The position numbers and the translations under genes are program-made. Below are positions 26,321 to 34,768 of a stretch of 64,000 nt of DNA, piece after piece. This stretch comes from Gordonia sp. OPL2 (GTDB taxonomy: Bacteria; Actinomycetota; Actinomycetes; Mycobacteriales; Mycobacteriaceae). Each line of letters begins with the position of its first letter. Positions within the stretch are counted from its first letter, which is position 1. The stretch is taken from assembly GCF_003797825.1 (NCBI RefSeq), contig NZ_RKME01000003.1, positions 186,001 through 250,000 on the forward strand, written 5' to 3'. The notes below the pieces were generated by a model. That model was given only the letters and a program-made list of their open reading frames with translations, ran no database searches and had not been told where the DNA came from.

Positions 26321-27835
26321 TCAGCTCGCCTCGAACAGGATTCCACGACCGATGGCCTCGCGCACCACGGGCATCGCCGCCTGCGCAAGCGCATCGGGAT
26401 CCACCCCGTGGAAGCCGGCGAGCAACTCGATGAGTGCGCCGAGGGGGACCTGTCCTCGGCATCCCGCCAGCAGGGCCCGCGACACCTCGTCCACCCCGAG
26501 GACGGCGCCCGGACCGCCGGGGCGGCGCACCGTCGCCGCCAGGTGTTGCCATCCGTCCTCACCCGGCAGCGACTGCTCCTCGAGGAACACCGGGGACGTC
26601 GCCAACCGAACACCCAGGAGATCGGAGTCGGACCGTGACCGCAGATAATGCCGGCGCGCGAGAAATGCCTGCGCCTCCGGTCCGGTGACCTCCTCGCCTG
26701 CGCCGACGATCTCCTCGATCACCTGATCGGGGTCTCTGCCTCGGTCTCCGGACTCCTTGCGGCGCAACGTCATCAGACCCATACCGATCCCGGCGACCCC
26801 CTGGTCGGCGAACCAGTCGAGCCATTGGGCGCCGCGGTCGGCAGCGGCATCGGCGGACTCACCGGCGTCGGACAACCACAGCGAGATGTAGCTGATGGGA
26901 TCGGCGAGCTCGCGTTGCACCACCCACGCATCGAGGTCGGTGCCCGCCAGCCACCCCCGAACACGGTCACGCCAATCGGACTCGGTGGGGACGATCCAGT
27001 TCGCCAGGATCTGAGCGGTGCCACCGGGTTCCAGATGATCCGGGAGTGCTCGGATCAGATCGGCGCACAAGCTGTCGCCCACCATCCCGGAGTCACGGTA
27101 GATGTAGTCCTGCGCACCGGCGCCGACGACGAACGGCGGATTCGACACGATGAGGTCGAATCTCTCCCCGGCCACCGGCTCGAACAGGCTGCCCGCGCGC
27201 AGATCCCAGTGCATGCCGTTCAGTCGCGCGGTGGCCGCCGCCAGCGACAACGCCCGCGGGTTGGTATCGGTGGCGACGATCTCGTCAGAGTGTGCGTCGA
27301 GATGCAGAGCCTGGATACCGCAACCGGTTCCGATGTCGAGCGCCCGCCGGACGGGTGATCGGATGACGGCGCGCGCCAACGACACCGACGCACCCCCGAT
27401 GCCGAGCACGTGCTCGCGGTCGACGGGGCCTGATCGCATCACGGCGTCCTGATCGGACACGACCAGGTACTCGCCGACGTCGTCGGCGTGCGGCCGGATG
27501 TCGAGGGCCGCCCGGAGGTGTCCGTCGACCGACTCGAGGACCCCGTGCGCTGTCAGAACGTCCGGCCCTGCCGTCGGGAACGCTTGCGTGACAGCGGAAA
27601 CCGACTCGTCGGAGCCCAGGAGGAACAGCCGCACGATGGTGGCCAGCGCGGTTCGATCAGTCTCCGCCGTCCTCGTCGAGTGCATCGCCGGCCACCACAC
27701 GCCGCGGCCGAGAGCCTCGTTGGCGTCCTCGCCGAGGAGTCCGGCGACGCCGTCGGTCGTGTATCCCGCGGCCCGGAGGTCCGCACCCAGAGCATCGACG
27801 ATCCTCTCGTCGGACAACGGCGTCCCGGCGGTCAT
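26321..27835 (-). CDS. Class I SAM-dependent methyltransferase with NPPF motif
   Basis: A 504-residue protein. An N-terminal helical region (1-130) leads to a Rossmann methyltransferase: ALDIGTGCGIQALHL near residue 165 (SAM site), ATDTNPRAL, and LIVSNPPFV near 232. NPPF is the signature of enzymes that methylate planar amide or amino nitrogens (PrmC, RsmC and DNA N6-adenine groups). The C-terminal 200 residues are an extension found in actinobacterial homologues. The substrate is unknown. Its ATG at 27835 overlaps the stop of the small HTH gene upstream (ATGA), so both are likely expressed together. Confidence 0.82.
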   Translation of the reverse strand: MTAGTPLSDERIVDALGADLRAAGYTTDGVAGLLGEDANEALGRGVWWPAMHSTRTAETDRTALATIVRLFLLGSDESVSAVTQAFPTAGPDVLTAHGVLESVDGHLRAALDIRPHADDVGEYLVVSDQDAVMRSGPVDREHVLGIGGASVSLARAVIRSPVRRALDIGTGCGIQALHLDAHSDEIVATDTNPRALSLAAATARLNGMHWDLRAGSLFEPVAGERFDLIVSNPPFVVGAGAQDYIYRDSGMVGDSLCADLIRALPDHLEPGGTAQILANWIVPTESDWRDRVRGWLAGTDLDAWVVQRELADPISYISLWLSDAGESADAAADRGAQWLDWFADQGVAGIGMGLMTLRRKESGDRGRDPDQVIEEIVGAGEEVTGPEAQAFLARRHYLRSRSDSDLLGVRLATSPVFLEEQSLPGEDGWQHLAATVRRPGGPGAVLGVDEVSRALLAGCRGQVPLGALIELLAGFHGVDPDALAQAAMPVVREAIGRGILFEAS

Positions 27836-28029
27836 CCGACCTTCCGATACTTCTTGTGCATCGCCTGCTTGGACACTCCGAGCAACGTACCGATCTCCGC
27901 CCAGGACAAGCCCGCATGACGTGCCCGCCGCACAGCCACCTCTTCGTCACGGGCGAGGTCGCGGCGCCTCGCCGCGATCCTGGCCAGCTCGTCGATCGGC
28001 GTGCCGTCGTCGTCGAATCCGGTTCTCAT
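27832..28029 (-). CDS. Small helix-turn-helix protein
   Basis: A 65-residue protein: an N-terminal helix rich in Arg/Ala and a C-terminal helix-turn-helix AGLSWAEIGTLLGVSKQAMHKKY typical of sigma-like or AsnC/MerR-type DNA-recognition helices. The ATG at 28029 fits the domain and leaves a 9-bp inverted repeat 28 nt upstream, a likely autoregulatory site; an earlier ATG at 28128 would swallow that site and the ohrR operators. It overlaps the methyltransferase start by 4 nt. The function beyond DNA binding is unknown. Confidence 0.75.
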   Translation of the reverse strand: MRTGFDDDGTPIDELARIAARRRDLARDEEVAVRRARHAGLSWAEIGTLLGVSKQAMHKKYRKVG

Positions 28030-28056
28030 GGTTCCAGGGTGCCCATCGGCCTCGCC

Positions 28057-28078
28057 TTCGTCAACTCTGGTTGACGAA
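28057..28078. promoter_or_regulatory. 9-bp inverted repeat upstream of the small HTH gene
   Basis: Arms TTCGTCAAC (28057-28065) and GTTGACGAA (28070-28078) are perfectly complementary with 4 nt between. The repeat lies in the divergent gap between the small HTH gene and ohrR. The right arm contains TTGACG (28071-28076), which could be the -35 box of the ohrR promoter, so a protein bound here could affect both genes. Confidence 0.6.
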
Positions 28079-28100
28079 CACCCCTCGGATCGGGTTATCT

Positions 28101-28125
28101 GTTGCGCAACAATGTTGTGCACAAC
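28101..28125 (+). promoter_or_regulatory. Twin palindromes, probable OhrR operator
   Basis: Two perfect palindromes lie 3 nt apart: GTTGCGCAAC (28101-28110) and GTTGTGCACAAC (28114-28125), with centres 14 nt apart. They are 12-36 nt before the ohrR start and overlap the place where a transcript from the TTGACG box would begin. MarR/OhrR dimers bind such short palindromes and release on oxidation, so autoregulation of ohrR-ohr is the natural reading. Confidence 0.7.
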
Positions 28126-28136
28126 CAATGTGCGCT

Positions 28137-28676
28137 ATGGTGGTCGTCGTGACCTCCGTTCGGCTCGACGACCAGCTCTGCTTCGCCCTGTACACCGCCT
28201 CCCGCGCGGTGATCGCGGCGCAGCGTCCGGGTCTGCGCGATCTGGGGCTCACCTATCCGCAGTACCTCGCGATGCTGGTGCTCTGGGAAGAGGGCGACAT
28301 CACGGTCGGCAGGCTGTGTCGCCGACTACACCTGGACTCCGGAACGGTGTCGCCGCTGCTGCGACGACTCGAGGCACTCGGATATCTCACGCGAGTGCGA
28401 TCCGACACCGACGAGCGTTCGGTCACGGTCGCGTTGACGCCCGAGGGCATCGCCCTGGGCGGACGGGCGGACTGTGTCTACGAATCGTTGACCGCGGCGA
28501 TCGCCGATGCCGCCGCCGAGGAGCCGGATGCGCCCGGCCCCGAGACCGAGAACGACGAGCGTGCCTCGTTCGATCCCGCCTCACTCATCGCGTTGCGCAC
28601 CACCCTGCACGACCTCACCGACGAGCTGCGTCGCCACCTCGACGCACCCGCCCCATCGAAAGGAACCCGATCATGA
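28137..28676 (+). CDS. ohrR: MarR-family organic-peroxide repressor (OhrR-like)
   Basis: A 179-residue MarR regulator. LDDQLCFALYTASR at the N-terminus carries the reactive Cys of OhrR proteins near residue 15, and the winged helix covers about residues 45-105 (ITVGRLCRRLHLDSGTVSPLLRRLE, then DERSVTVALT). Oxidation of that Cys by organic hydroperoxide should release it from DNA. ATG 28137 or the in-frame GTG 28149 may be the start. A 30-residue acidic insert before the last helix is longer than usual. It overlaps ohr by 4 nt (ATGA), and twin palindromes lie just upstream. Confidence 0.88.
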   Translation: MVVVVTSVRLDDQLCFALYTASRAVIAAQRPGLRDLGLTYPQYLAMLVLWEEGDITVGRLCRRLHLDSGTVSPLLRRLEALGYLTRVRSDTDERSVTVALTPEGIALGGRADCVYESLTAAIADAAAEEPDAPGPETENDERASFDPASLIALRTTLHDLTDELRRHLDAPAPSKGTRS

Positions 28677-29095
28677 AAGCCATCTACACCGCAGAGGCCC
28701 TGGCGACCGGCGACGGCCGCAACGGCCACGCACGCACGTCCGACGGAAAGATCGATCTGGATCTGGACATGCCGAAGGAACTCGGCGGCTCCGGGGTGGG
28801 CACCAATCCTGAGCAGCTGTTCGCGGCCGGCTACGCGGCCTGCTTCCACAGCGCCCTGCGCCTGGTGGCCGGACAGGCGGGCGCCGACGTCACCGACTCC
28901 GCCGTCGGAGCGCGGGTGTCGTTGGGTTCGACCGACAACGGCGGCTTCGGTCTCGCGGTCGAGCTCGAGGTGACCCTGCCGGCCGTCGACGACGCCACCG
29001 CGAAGTCGCTGGTGGACAAGGCCCATGAGGTCTGCCCCTATTCGAATGCCACCCGCGGCAACATCGACGTCACGCTCACCCTCGCCGACGACTGA
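28673..29095 (+). CDS. ohr: Organic hydroperoxide resistance protein Ohr
   Basis: Thiol peroxidase that reduces fatty acid and alkyl hydroperoxides using lipoylated partners. The 140-residue OsmC/Ohr-family protein keeps both catalytic Cys: GYAACFHSAL near residue 59 and EVCPYSNATRGN near residue 124. TNPEQLFAAGYAA is the family signature. The ATG at 28673 has AAAGGA ahead of it and overlaps the ohrR stop, so repressor and enzyme are translated together. Confidence 0.95.
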   Translation: MKAIYTAEALATGDGRNGHARTSDGKIDLDLDMPKELGGSGVGTNPEQLFAAGYAACFHSALRLVAGQAGADVTDSAVGARVSLGSTDNGGFGLAVELEVTLPAVDDATAKSLVDKAHEVCPYSNATRGNIDVTLTLADD

Positions 29096-29144
29096 GGACA
29101 TCGATCGAGCCGATCATTCCGCCCGTTCCACAGTGAGGACATTC

Positions 29145-29555
29145 ATGGCCCCGACGGCATTCGCCCGCACCACTGATACCCAGTCCCGCCCCCGACGGCT
29201 TGCCCGCCTCGCCCTCGGCGGCATCCTGACCACCGCCGGGATCGGTCACATGACCTTCCAGCGCAAGGAGTTCCAGGCACAGGTCCCGGATTTCGTCCCG
29301 CTGTCGCCGGACGCCACCGTCCTGGCCTCCGGCGTCGCCGAGATCGGGCTGGGACTCGCCCTCGTGGCGCTGCCCGAGCACCGACGGACGACAGGTGCGG
29401 CTGCCGCGGCCTTCTTCGTCGCGGTGTTCCCGGGCAACATCCACCAATACCGCAGCAAGATCGACGCCTTCGGTCTCGACACCGACCGCAAGCGCTTCGT
29501 CCGGCTGTTCGGTCAGCCGGCCCTGGTGGCTCTCGCCCTGGCCGCCCGCGGCTGA
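29145..29555 (+). CDS. DoxX-like small membrane protein
   Basis: A 136-residue protein with four hydrophobic segments: LALGGILTTAGIGHM, VLASGVAEIGLGLALVAL, AAAAAFFVAVFPGNIHQY and PALVALALAARG. GNIHQY and the overall pattern fit the DoxX/DoxD-like family of membrane proteins, some of which cooperate with thiol-redox enzymes. ATG 29145 follows GAGGA by 7 nt. It lies 49 nt after ohr on the same strand, which suggests a shared response to peroxide, though that is inference. Confidence 0.72.
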   Translation: MAPTAFARTTDTQSRPRRLARLALGGILTTAGIGHMTFQRKEFQAQVPDFVPLSPDATVLASGVAEIGLGLALVALPEHRRTTGAAAAAFFVAVFPGNIHQYRSKIDAFGLDTDRKRFVRLFGQPALVALALAARG

Positions 29556-29624
29556 TCCGAACCGACCTCGCCGGGAGTTCTCGTCATGAGGCAACCCGGC
29601 GCCGCGGCACCTCGACGACGATGA

Positions 29625-30677
29625 TCATCGGGGTGCCGCAGTCGTCCGCCGGACCACCAGTTCGGGGGTGTGCCGATACACCCGCTGCGGGGCGGTCAAT
29701 CGCTCCATGCGCTGCAGGACGAACTTCGCGGCCTGGGCACCCACGGTGAAGTTTCCGTTGTCGACCGATGTCAGCGAGATGTGCCGCAGACTCGCCAGTT
29801 GCGTGTCGTCGTAGCCGATCAGCGACAGATTCCCGGGGATCGAGATGCCCCGATCGTCGGCGGCCGACATGGCCCCCAGACTCGCCATGTCGTTGAAGGC
29901 AAGGATTGCGGTCGGCGGTGCAGCGGCATCGAGAAGTCGTGCCGTCGCGGCGTACCCGCCGTCCTCGGTGGTACCGCCGTATTCGATCGCGATCGACTCG
30001 ACCGGCAGACCCGACGCGGCAATGGTCTCCTCGAACCCCTGCCGTCGGAGCCGACCCACCATCCCCGGCCCCTGGATGTGCGCCAGCCGCCGATGCCCCA
30101 GTGCCAGAAGGTGTTCGGTGGCGATCCGCGCTCCGACCACGTCGTCGTCGACGGCGATGTCGATCGTCGGCAGATCGGGTTCGAGGGTGCCGGCGAGCAC
30201 CACCGGGATCGACCGGGCCGCGCGTTCGACGTCGACACGGGCATCGGTCGTGCCGACGACCACGAGCCCGTCCACCTGGCGCGACAGCATCGTCTCGACG
30301 GTGTCCCGGCCGACCTGATGGTCGAGACGACTGTCGACGAGGATCGGTGCGATGTCGACCGCGTCGAAGGTGGTGGCGAGGCCCTCGAGAAGATCGACGT
30401 ACCACGGATTGCGCAGATCGTTGATCACGACGCCGACCGTCCCACTGCGAGCCTGCGACAGCCCGCGCGCGATGGAATTCGGTCGATAGCCGAGTTCGGC
30501 CATCGCGGCGCGGACACGCGTGCGGCGCTCGTCGCTGACGTTGGGTTCGTCGCGCAGGACGCGCGAGACCACGGACTTGGAGACGCCGGCGTGGGCCGCG
30601 ACGTCACGGATCGTCGCAGCTCGTCGCCCGCCGAGGTTTCCGCTCGCGCCGCCCGCGGGCGCATCGTCGACACTCAC
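29625..30677 (-). CDS. LacI-family repressor 1
   Basis: A 350-residue LacI/GalR regulator. The N-terminal helix-turn-helix and hinge helix read TIRDVAAHAGVSKSVVSRVL and GYRPNSIARGLSQ (residues 20-75). The sugar-binding core follows (VGVVINDLRNPWY, AILAFNDMASLGAM, SLIGYDDTQLASL). The GTG at 30677 is preceded by AGGATG. It is divergent from a Gfo/Idh dehydrogenase gene, and a perfect 14-bp palindrome lies between them at 30724-30737, so it probably represses that operon until a sugar or cyclitol binds. Confidence 0.88.
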   Translation of the reverse strand: MSVDDAPAGGASGNLGGRRAATIRDVAAHAGVSKSVVSRVLRDEPNVSDERRTRVRAAMAELGYRPNSIARGLSQARSGTVGVVINDLRNPWYVDLLEGLATTFDAVDIAPILVDSRLDHQVGRDTVETMLSRQVDGLVVVGTTDARVDVERAARSIPVVLAGTLEPDLPTIDIAVDDDVVGARIATEHLLALGHRRLAHIQGPGMVGRLRRQGFEETIAASGLPVESIAIEYGGTTEDGGYAATARLLDAAAPPTAILAFNDMASLGAMSAADDRGISIPGNLSLIGYDDTQLASLRHISLTSVDNGNFTVGAQAAKFVLQRMERLTAPQRVYRHTPELVVRRTTAAPR

Positions 30678-30691
30678 AACCGCACATCCTA

Positions 30692-30737
30692 TTGCTCTGG
30701 TGATCTGGACCACGTATGGTGACTGGGACCGGTCCCA
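30692..30737 (+). promoter_or_regulatory. Promoter and LacI operator of the dehydrogenase operon
   Basis: On the plus strand TTGCTC (30692-30697), a 17-nt spacer and TATGGT (30715-30720) form a plausible promoter. The perfect palindrome TGGGACCGGTCCCA (30724-30737) starts 3 nt later, over the expected start site, and has the central CG step that LacI-family hinge helices need. Repression by the adjacent LacI protein is the simplest reading. Confidence 0.65.
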
Positions 30738-30785
30738 TATTGTCCCACACATCGCCGGTTCCCGACAGGACAGGAGCAGATGCAC

Positions 30786-31799
30786 ATGATCCGCATGGCG
30801 TTGGTCGGTGCAGGGTTCATCGGCTCGGTGCATGCCGCGAACCTCGCGGCGCACCCGGATGTCGACCTCGTCGGCATCCACGACGTCGACGGATCCCGCG
30901 CCACCGAACTCGCGTCGCGACATGCCACCCGCCCACTGGGTCCCGACGACGCGTTCGACTCGTCGGGCCTGGACGCGGTCCTGATCGCGTCGTCCACCGA
31001 CACCCACGCGGCCCACCTGCGCCGGGCCGCGGCGGCCGGCCTGGCGACACTGTGCGAGAAGCCGATCGATCTCGACCTCGATCACGCCGTCGAGGTCGTC
31101 GGCGAGGTGGGCCACACGGGCCTGCCGATGATGGTCGACTTCAACCGGCGTTTCGACCGCGACTACGCCGAGGTGGCACGCACGGTGGGATCCGGCGAGA
31201 TCGGCGGAGTCGAGCTCGTGCAGATGACGACACGCGGACCTGCACTCCCCCCTCTCGACTACATCGCTGTCTCGGGCGGCCAGATGCGCGATCAGACCGT
31301 GCACTTCTTCGACCTCGCGCGGTGGATCACCGGAGAGGACCCCGTGTCGGTGTTCGCGGCCGGGTCGGTCTTCACCGATCCACGGATGATCGAACTCGGA
31401 GACGTGGACACCTCGGTCGTCGCGCTGCGAATGCCCAGCGGCGCGCTCGTGCAGATCGACAGCGCACGCCGCATCGGCTACGGCTACGACGAACGCATCG
31501 AGGTGCTCGGATCGGACGGTCTCGTGGAGGCCGGGCGGCACCAGGCCGGCGCCGTCACCCGATACCGGGCGGGCCAGGTCGTCGGTGACGGATTGCACCC
31601 CGGCTGGTTCGAGCGTGTCGCGCCGACCTACCGGGCGGCTCTCGACCACTTCGTCTCGGCACTGGAGACCGGCGCACCGATCGGGCCCACCTTGCCCGAG
31701 GCACTCAAAGCCCAGGCGATCGCCGAGGCGGCCACGCGGTCCCTGCGGTCCGGCGAACTCGAACCGATCGTCTACCCGGTGCCGGCCCCCGCCCTCTGA
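30786..31799 (+). CDS. Gfo/Idh/MocA dehydrogenase 1 (inositol 2-dehydrogenase-like)
   Basis: An NAD(P)-dependent sugar or cyclitol dehydrogenase of 337 residues. The Rossmann motif MALVGAGFIGSVHAANL opens the protein, CEKPIDLDLDHA near residue 92 carries the catalytic Lys of the EKP motif, and a C-terminal beta-sheet domain includes QMRDQTVHFFDLARW with the Asp and His of IolG-type enzymes. ATG 30786 is preferred over 30780 because AGGAG lies 9 nt before it rather than 3. It heads a four-gene plus-strand operon under LacI 1. Confidence 0.85.
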   Translation: MIRMALVGAGFIGSVHAANLAAHPDVDLVGIHDVDGSRATELASRHATRPLGPDDAFDSSGLDAVLIASSTDTHAAHLRRAAAAGLATLCEKPIDLDLDHAVEVVGEVGHTGLPMMVDFNRRFDRDYAEVARTVGSGEIGGVELVQMTTRGPALPPLDYIAVSGGQMRDQTVHFFDLARWITGEDPVSVFAAGSVFTDPRMIELGDVDTSVVALRMPSGALVQIDSARRIGYGYDERIEVLGSDGLVEAGRHQAGAVTRYRAGQVVGDGLHPGWFERVAPTYRAALDHFVSALETGAPIGPTLPEALKAQAIAEAATRSLRSGELEPIVYPVPAPAL

Positions 31800-31888
31800 C
31801 CCTCGCCGACACGGCCTCTCCGACACGACCTCTCCACCACGTTCTCACCGACACGTACTCGTCGTACCCACACGAAAGGGATTCACCC

Positions 31889-32794
31889 ATGAGCAGCATC
31901 ATCGTCGGCTCCGCACCCGATTCCTGGGGCGTCTGGTTCCCGGACGACCCGCAGCAGACCCCCTACACCCGGTTCCTCGACGAGGTCGCCGCGTCCGGAT
32001 ACGAGTGGATCGAACTCGGTCCATATGGTTACCTGCCCACCGACCCGGCCCAGCTCCTCGACGAACTCGGCGAGCGCGGCCTGAAATTGTCGGCCGGCAC
32101 CGTGTTCGAGCATCTCCACCAGGACGATTCGTGGGATGCGGTCTGGACCCAGATCGAGGACGTCGCCAAACTGACCGCCGCCGTGGGTGGCAAGCATGTG
32201 GTGGTGATCCCGGAGATGTGGCGTGACCCGGCGACCGGTGAGGTCCTCGAGGACCGCAACCTCACCGACGACCAGTGGCTCGCGAAGACCCGTGGCATGA
32301 ACGAGCTCGGCAAGGCGATGTTCGAGAAGTACGGCGTGCGTGCGCAATACCATCCGCATGCGGACAGCCACGTGGACACCGAAGAGAACATCTATCGGTT
32401 CCTGGAGAACACCGACGGCGAGTTCGTGAACCTCTGCCTGGACACCGGCCACGTGAGCTACTGCGGCGGAGACAATCTCGCCATCATCCGAGCGCATCCG
32501 GAGCGGATCGGGTACCTGCACCTCAAGCAGGTCGACGAGGCCGTCCGCGCGAAGGTGGCCGCCGACGACCTGCCCTTCGGCGAGGCCGTCCGCCTCGGCG
32601 CCATGACCGAGCCGCCGCGCGGCATCCCGGAGATGCCGCCGCTGCTCGATGCGGTGGCCGAGTTGGACATCGACATCTTCGCGATCGTCGAACAGGACAT
32701 GTACCCGTGCTCGCCGGATGCGCCGTTGCCCATCGCCCAACGCACCCAGAAGTACCTGGGCTCGTGTGGCGTGCCGTCCGTCCGCTTCCGCTGA
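31889..32794 (+). CDS. TIM-barrel sugar isomerase/dehydratase, IolE-like
   Basis: A 301-residue xylose-isomerase-like TIM barrel. The opening GSAPDSWGVWFPDD and IELGPYGYLPTDP match the IolE (2-keto-myo-inositol dehydratase) branch. Metal ligands are likely Glu/His/Asp in YHPHADSHVDTEE, CLDTGHVSYCGGD and HLKQVDE, with a last Glu in IVEQDMY. It should act on a keto-sugar or keto-cyclitol from the dehydrogenase before it. AAGGGA lies 7 nt before the ATG. There is no iolB, iolC, iolD or mmsA nearby, so the classic inositol route is not complete here. Confidence 0.82.
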   Translation: MSSIIVGSAPDSWGVWFPDDPQQTPYTRFLDEVAASGYEWIELGPYGYLPTDPAQLLDELGERGLKLSAGTVFEHLHQDDSWDAVWTQIEDVAKLTAAVGGKHVVVIPEMWRDPATGEVLEDRNLTDDQWLAKTRGMNELGKAMFEKYGVRAQYHPHADSHVDTEENIYRFLENTDGEFVNLCLDTGHVSYCGGDNLAIIRAHPERIGYLHLKQVDEAVRAKVAADDLPFGEAVRLGAMTEPPRGIPEMPPLLDAVAELDIDIFAIVEQDMYPCSPDAPLPIAQRTQKYLGSCGVPSVRFR

Positions 32795-32825
32795 CCGCAC
32801 GTCCCGGCCCACCGAGGAGAACCCC

Positions 32826-33701
32826 ATGAAGGTCGCGCTCGACCCCACCCCGTTCCATCACAGTCATTCACTGCTCGAGTTACCCGGCGTCGTCGCCGAT
32901 CTCGGGTACGAGTACCTGCAACTCACCCCACACGTGGACATGATCCCGTTCTTCAATCACCCCAAGGCCGACGACGCGCTCGTCGCCAGGTTCCGCACCG
33001 CGTGCGCCGACGCCGGCGTCGGGATCGCCTCGGTCTTGCCCGTGCTGCGCTGGTCCGGCCCCGACGAGGACGCCCGTGAAGCCGCAGTCCGGTACTGGAA
33101 GCGTGCCATCCAGATCACCGTCGACCTCGGTGTCAGCGTGATGAACACCGAGTTCTCCGGTCGCCCCGAGAAGCCCGAGGAGTCCGAGCGCGCTTTCTAT
33201 CGGTCCATGGAGGAACTCGTCCCGATCATCGAGCGCGAAGGAATCGACGTCCGCATCGATCCGCATCCTGACGACTTCGTCGAGGACGGACTCGCCGCGA
33301 TCCGGATGATCCGCGGGATCAACTCGCCGAACATCGGACTCGCCTTCGTCGCCTGCCACTCATTCCACATGGGCGGCAACATGCGCGAGATCATGACCAC
33401 CGCGGGCGACATGCTCCGGCTCGTCCACGTGGCCGACACGATGGATCACCACGCATCGCACGGGTTGCGGTACATCACCAATCCCCCGGGCAACGCCGTT
33501 CGCGTGCACCAGCACCTCAAGATCGGCGACGGCGACGTCGACTGGGACGAGTTCTTCTCCACCCTCGGCCAGATCGGCTTCTACGACCGCGACGACTCCG
33601 TCATGGTCTCCAGCGTCTTCGCCGAGAACGAGAACGCCCCCGAGGTCTCCCGGTACCAACTGGCCACCATGACCGACTATGTCACCAAATACCGGAGCTG
33701 A
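32826..33701 (+). CDS. TIM-barrel sugar phosphate isomerase/epimerase, IolH-like
   Basis: A 291-residue xylose-isomerase-like protein that starts MKVALDPTPFHHSH and contains LRWSGPDEDAREAAVRYWKR, NTEFSGRPEKPEESERAFYR, RIDPHPDDFVEDGL and VHVADTMDHHASHGLR. These blocks resemble IolH proteins of corynebacterial inositol clusters, whose reaction is not well settled. Candidate metal ligands are Glu in NTEFSG, Asp/His in DPHPDD and His in CHSFHMGG. The ATG has CGAGGAG 5-6 nt before it, and the gene follows its neighbour by 31 nt. Confidence 0.8.
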   Translation: MKVALDPTPFHHSHSLLELPGVVADLGYEYLQLTPHVDMIPFFNHPKADDALVARFRTACADAGVGIASVLPVLRWSGPDEDAREAAVRYWKRAIQITVDLGVSVMNTEFSGRPEKPEESERAFYRSMEELVPIIEREGIDVRIDPHPDDFVEDGLAAIRMIRGINSPNIGLAFVACHSFHMGGNMREIMTTAGDMLRLVHVADTMDHHASHGLRYITNPPGNAVRVHQHLKIGDGDVDWDEFFSTLGQIGFYDRDDSVMVSSVFAENENAPEVSRYQLATMTDYVTKYRS

Positions 33702-33704
33702 CAG

Positions 33705-34730
33705 GTGATCTCACGACTACCCGCACCGCGTACCCAGGATCCGACGACCGCACCGGCGCTGCGGTGGGGGGTCATGGGTCCCGGCTGGATCGCCGAGCGG
33801 TTCGTGACCGCGCTGCACGAGCACACGACCCAGCAGGTCGCTGCCGTCGGTTCGCGGTCATCCGGGCGCGCCGACGAGTTCGCCCGGCGAATGGGTGTTC
33901 CCACTGCGCACAGCGGATACGACGCATTGCTGTCGGACCCGACGGTGGACATCGTGTACATCAGCACCCCGCACCCCCAGCACCACCGGTGCGCCCTCGA
34001 CGCCATCGCGGCCGGCAAGCACGTCCTGATCGAGAAGCCGATGGGCGTGAACGCGGGACAGGCAGGCGAGATCGTCACGGCGGCACAGCATGCCGGCCTG
34101 TTTGCCGGTGAGGCGATGTGGACCCGATTCCTACCCAAGTTCGACGTGATCCGCCAGATCCTCGACGACGGGATGCTCGGTACGATTCAGGCGGTCGCCG
34201 CCGACCACGGCGAGTACTTCACCACCGATCACCGGATCTACGACCCTGCACTCGCGGGCGGGCCGATGCTCGATCTGGGTACCTACCCGGTCGCCTTCGC
34301 CCGATGGGTACTCGGCGACGTGGACACCGTGTCGGCGATGGGTCGACCGGCGAATGACGAGCTGAACGGCCAGATCTCGGCCGTACTGGGGCATGTCGGC
34401 GGCGGCCAGTCGATCCTGAACACGACGATCCTGGCGAACACTCCGACGACGGCGTTCGTGGCGGGTGAGAGCGGGTACCTGCAGGTGCCCGGACCGTTCT
34501 ATCAACCCGGGCCGTTCCGGCTCGTACCACGCAACGGCGACCCACTCGAGCACGCCGAGGAGACGGCGGCACACACCGACGGACTGCACTTCTCCGCGGT
34601 GGATGCCGCGCGGCGAATCGTCGATGGCGCAATTGATTCGGACATTCATCCGTCCGCCGATGTCATCGCGACCCTGGAGATCATGGATCGCATGCGCGCA
34701 CAGATCGGGATCGTGTTCGCCGGCGAATGA
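33705..34730 (+). CDS. Gfo/Idh/MocA dehydrogenase 2
   Basis: A 341-residue NAD(P)-dependent oxidoreductase. The Rossmann motif is WGVMGPGWIAERF near residue 21, the catalytic Lys lies in LIEKPMGVN near 107, and AGGPMLDLGTYPVAFARW near 190 supplies the trans-dihydrodiol/1,5-anhydrofructose-reductase-like active site. It differs clearly from dehydrogenase 1, so the two probably catalyse opposite or successive redox steps. GTG 33705 follows GGAG by 7 nt and lies 3 nt after the upstream stop. It ends convergent with LacI 2. Confidence 0.85.
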   Translation: MISRLPAPRTQDPTTAPALRWGVMGPGWIAERFVTALHEHTTQQVAAVGSRSSGRADEFARRMGVPTAHSGYDALLSDPTVDIVYISTPHPQHHRCALDAIAAGKHVLIEKPMGVNAGQAGEIVTAAQHAGLFAGEAMWTRFLPKFDVIRQILDDGMLGTIQAVAADHGEYFTTDHRIYDPALAGGPMLDLGTYPVAFARWVLGDVDTVSAMGRPANDELNGQISAVLGHVGGGQSILNTTILANTPTTAFVAGESGYLQVPGPFYQPGPFRLVPRNGDPLEHAEETAAHTDGLHFSAVDAARRIVDGAIDSDIHPSADVIATLEIMDRMRAQIGIVFAGE

Positions 34731-34768
34731 CCCCGACCTCCACCCGAGGACACCTCCCACCGGGACAC

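Noticed and set aside
27498..28136. OhrR extended upstream to 27498
   Set aside because: The added 213 residues are antisense to the methyltransferase and HTH genes and would read through the operator palindromes.
29625..31826. A 733-residue reading of LacI 1 extended through the promoter and across the opposing dehydrogenase gene
   Set aside because: The first 383 residues are antisense to the dehydrogenase; the GTG at 30677 with a ribosome site gives a normal LacI protein.
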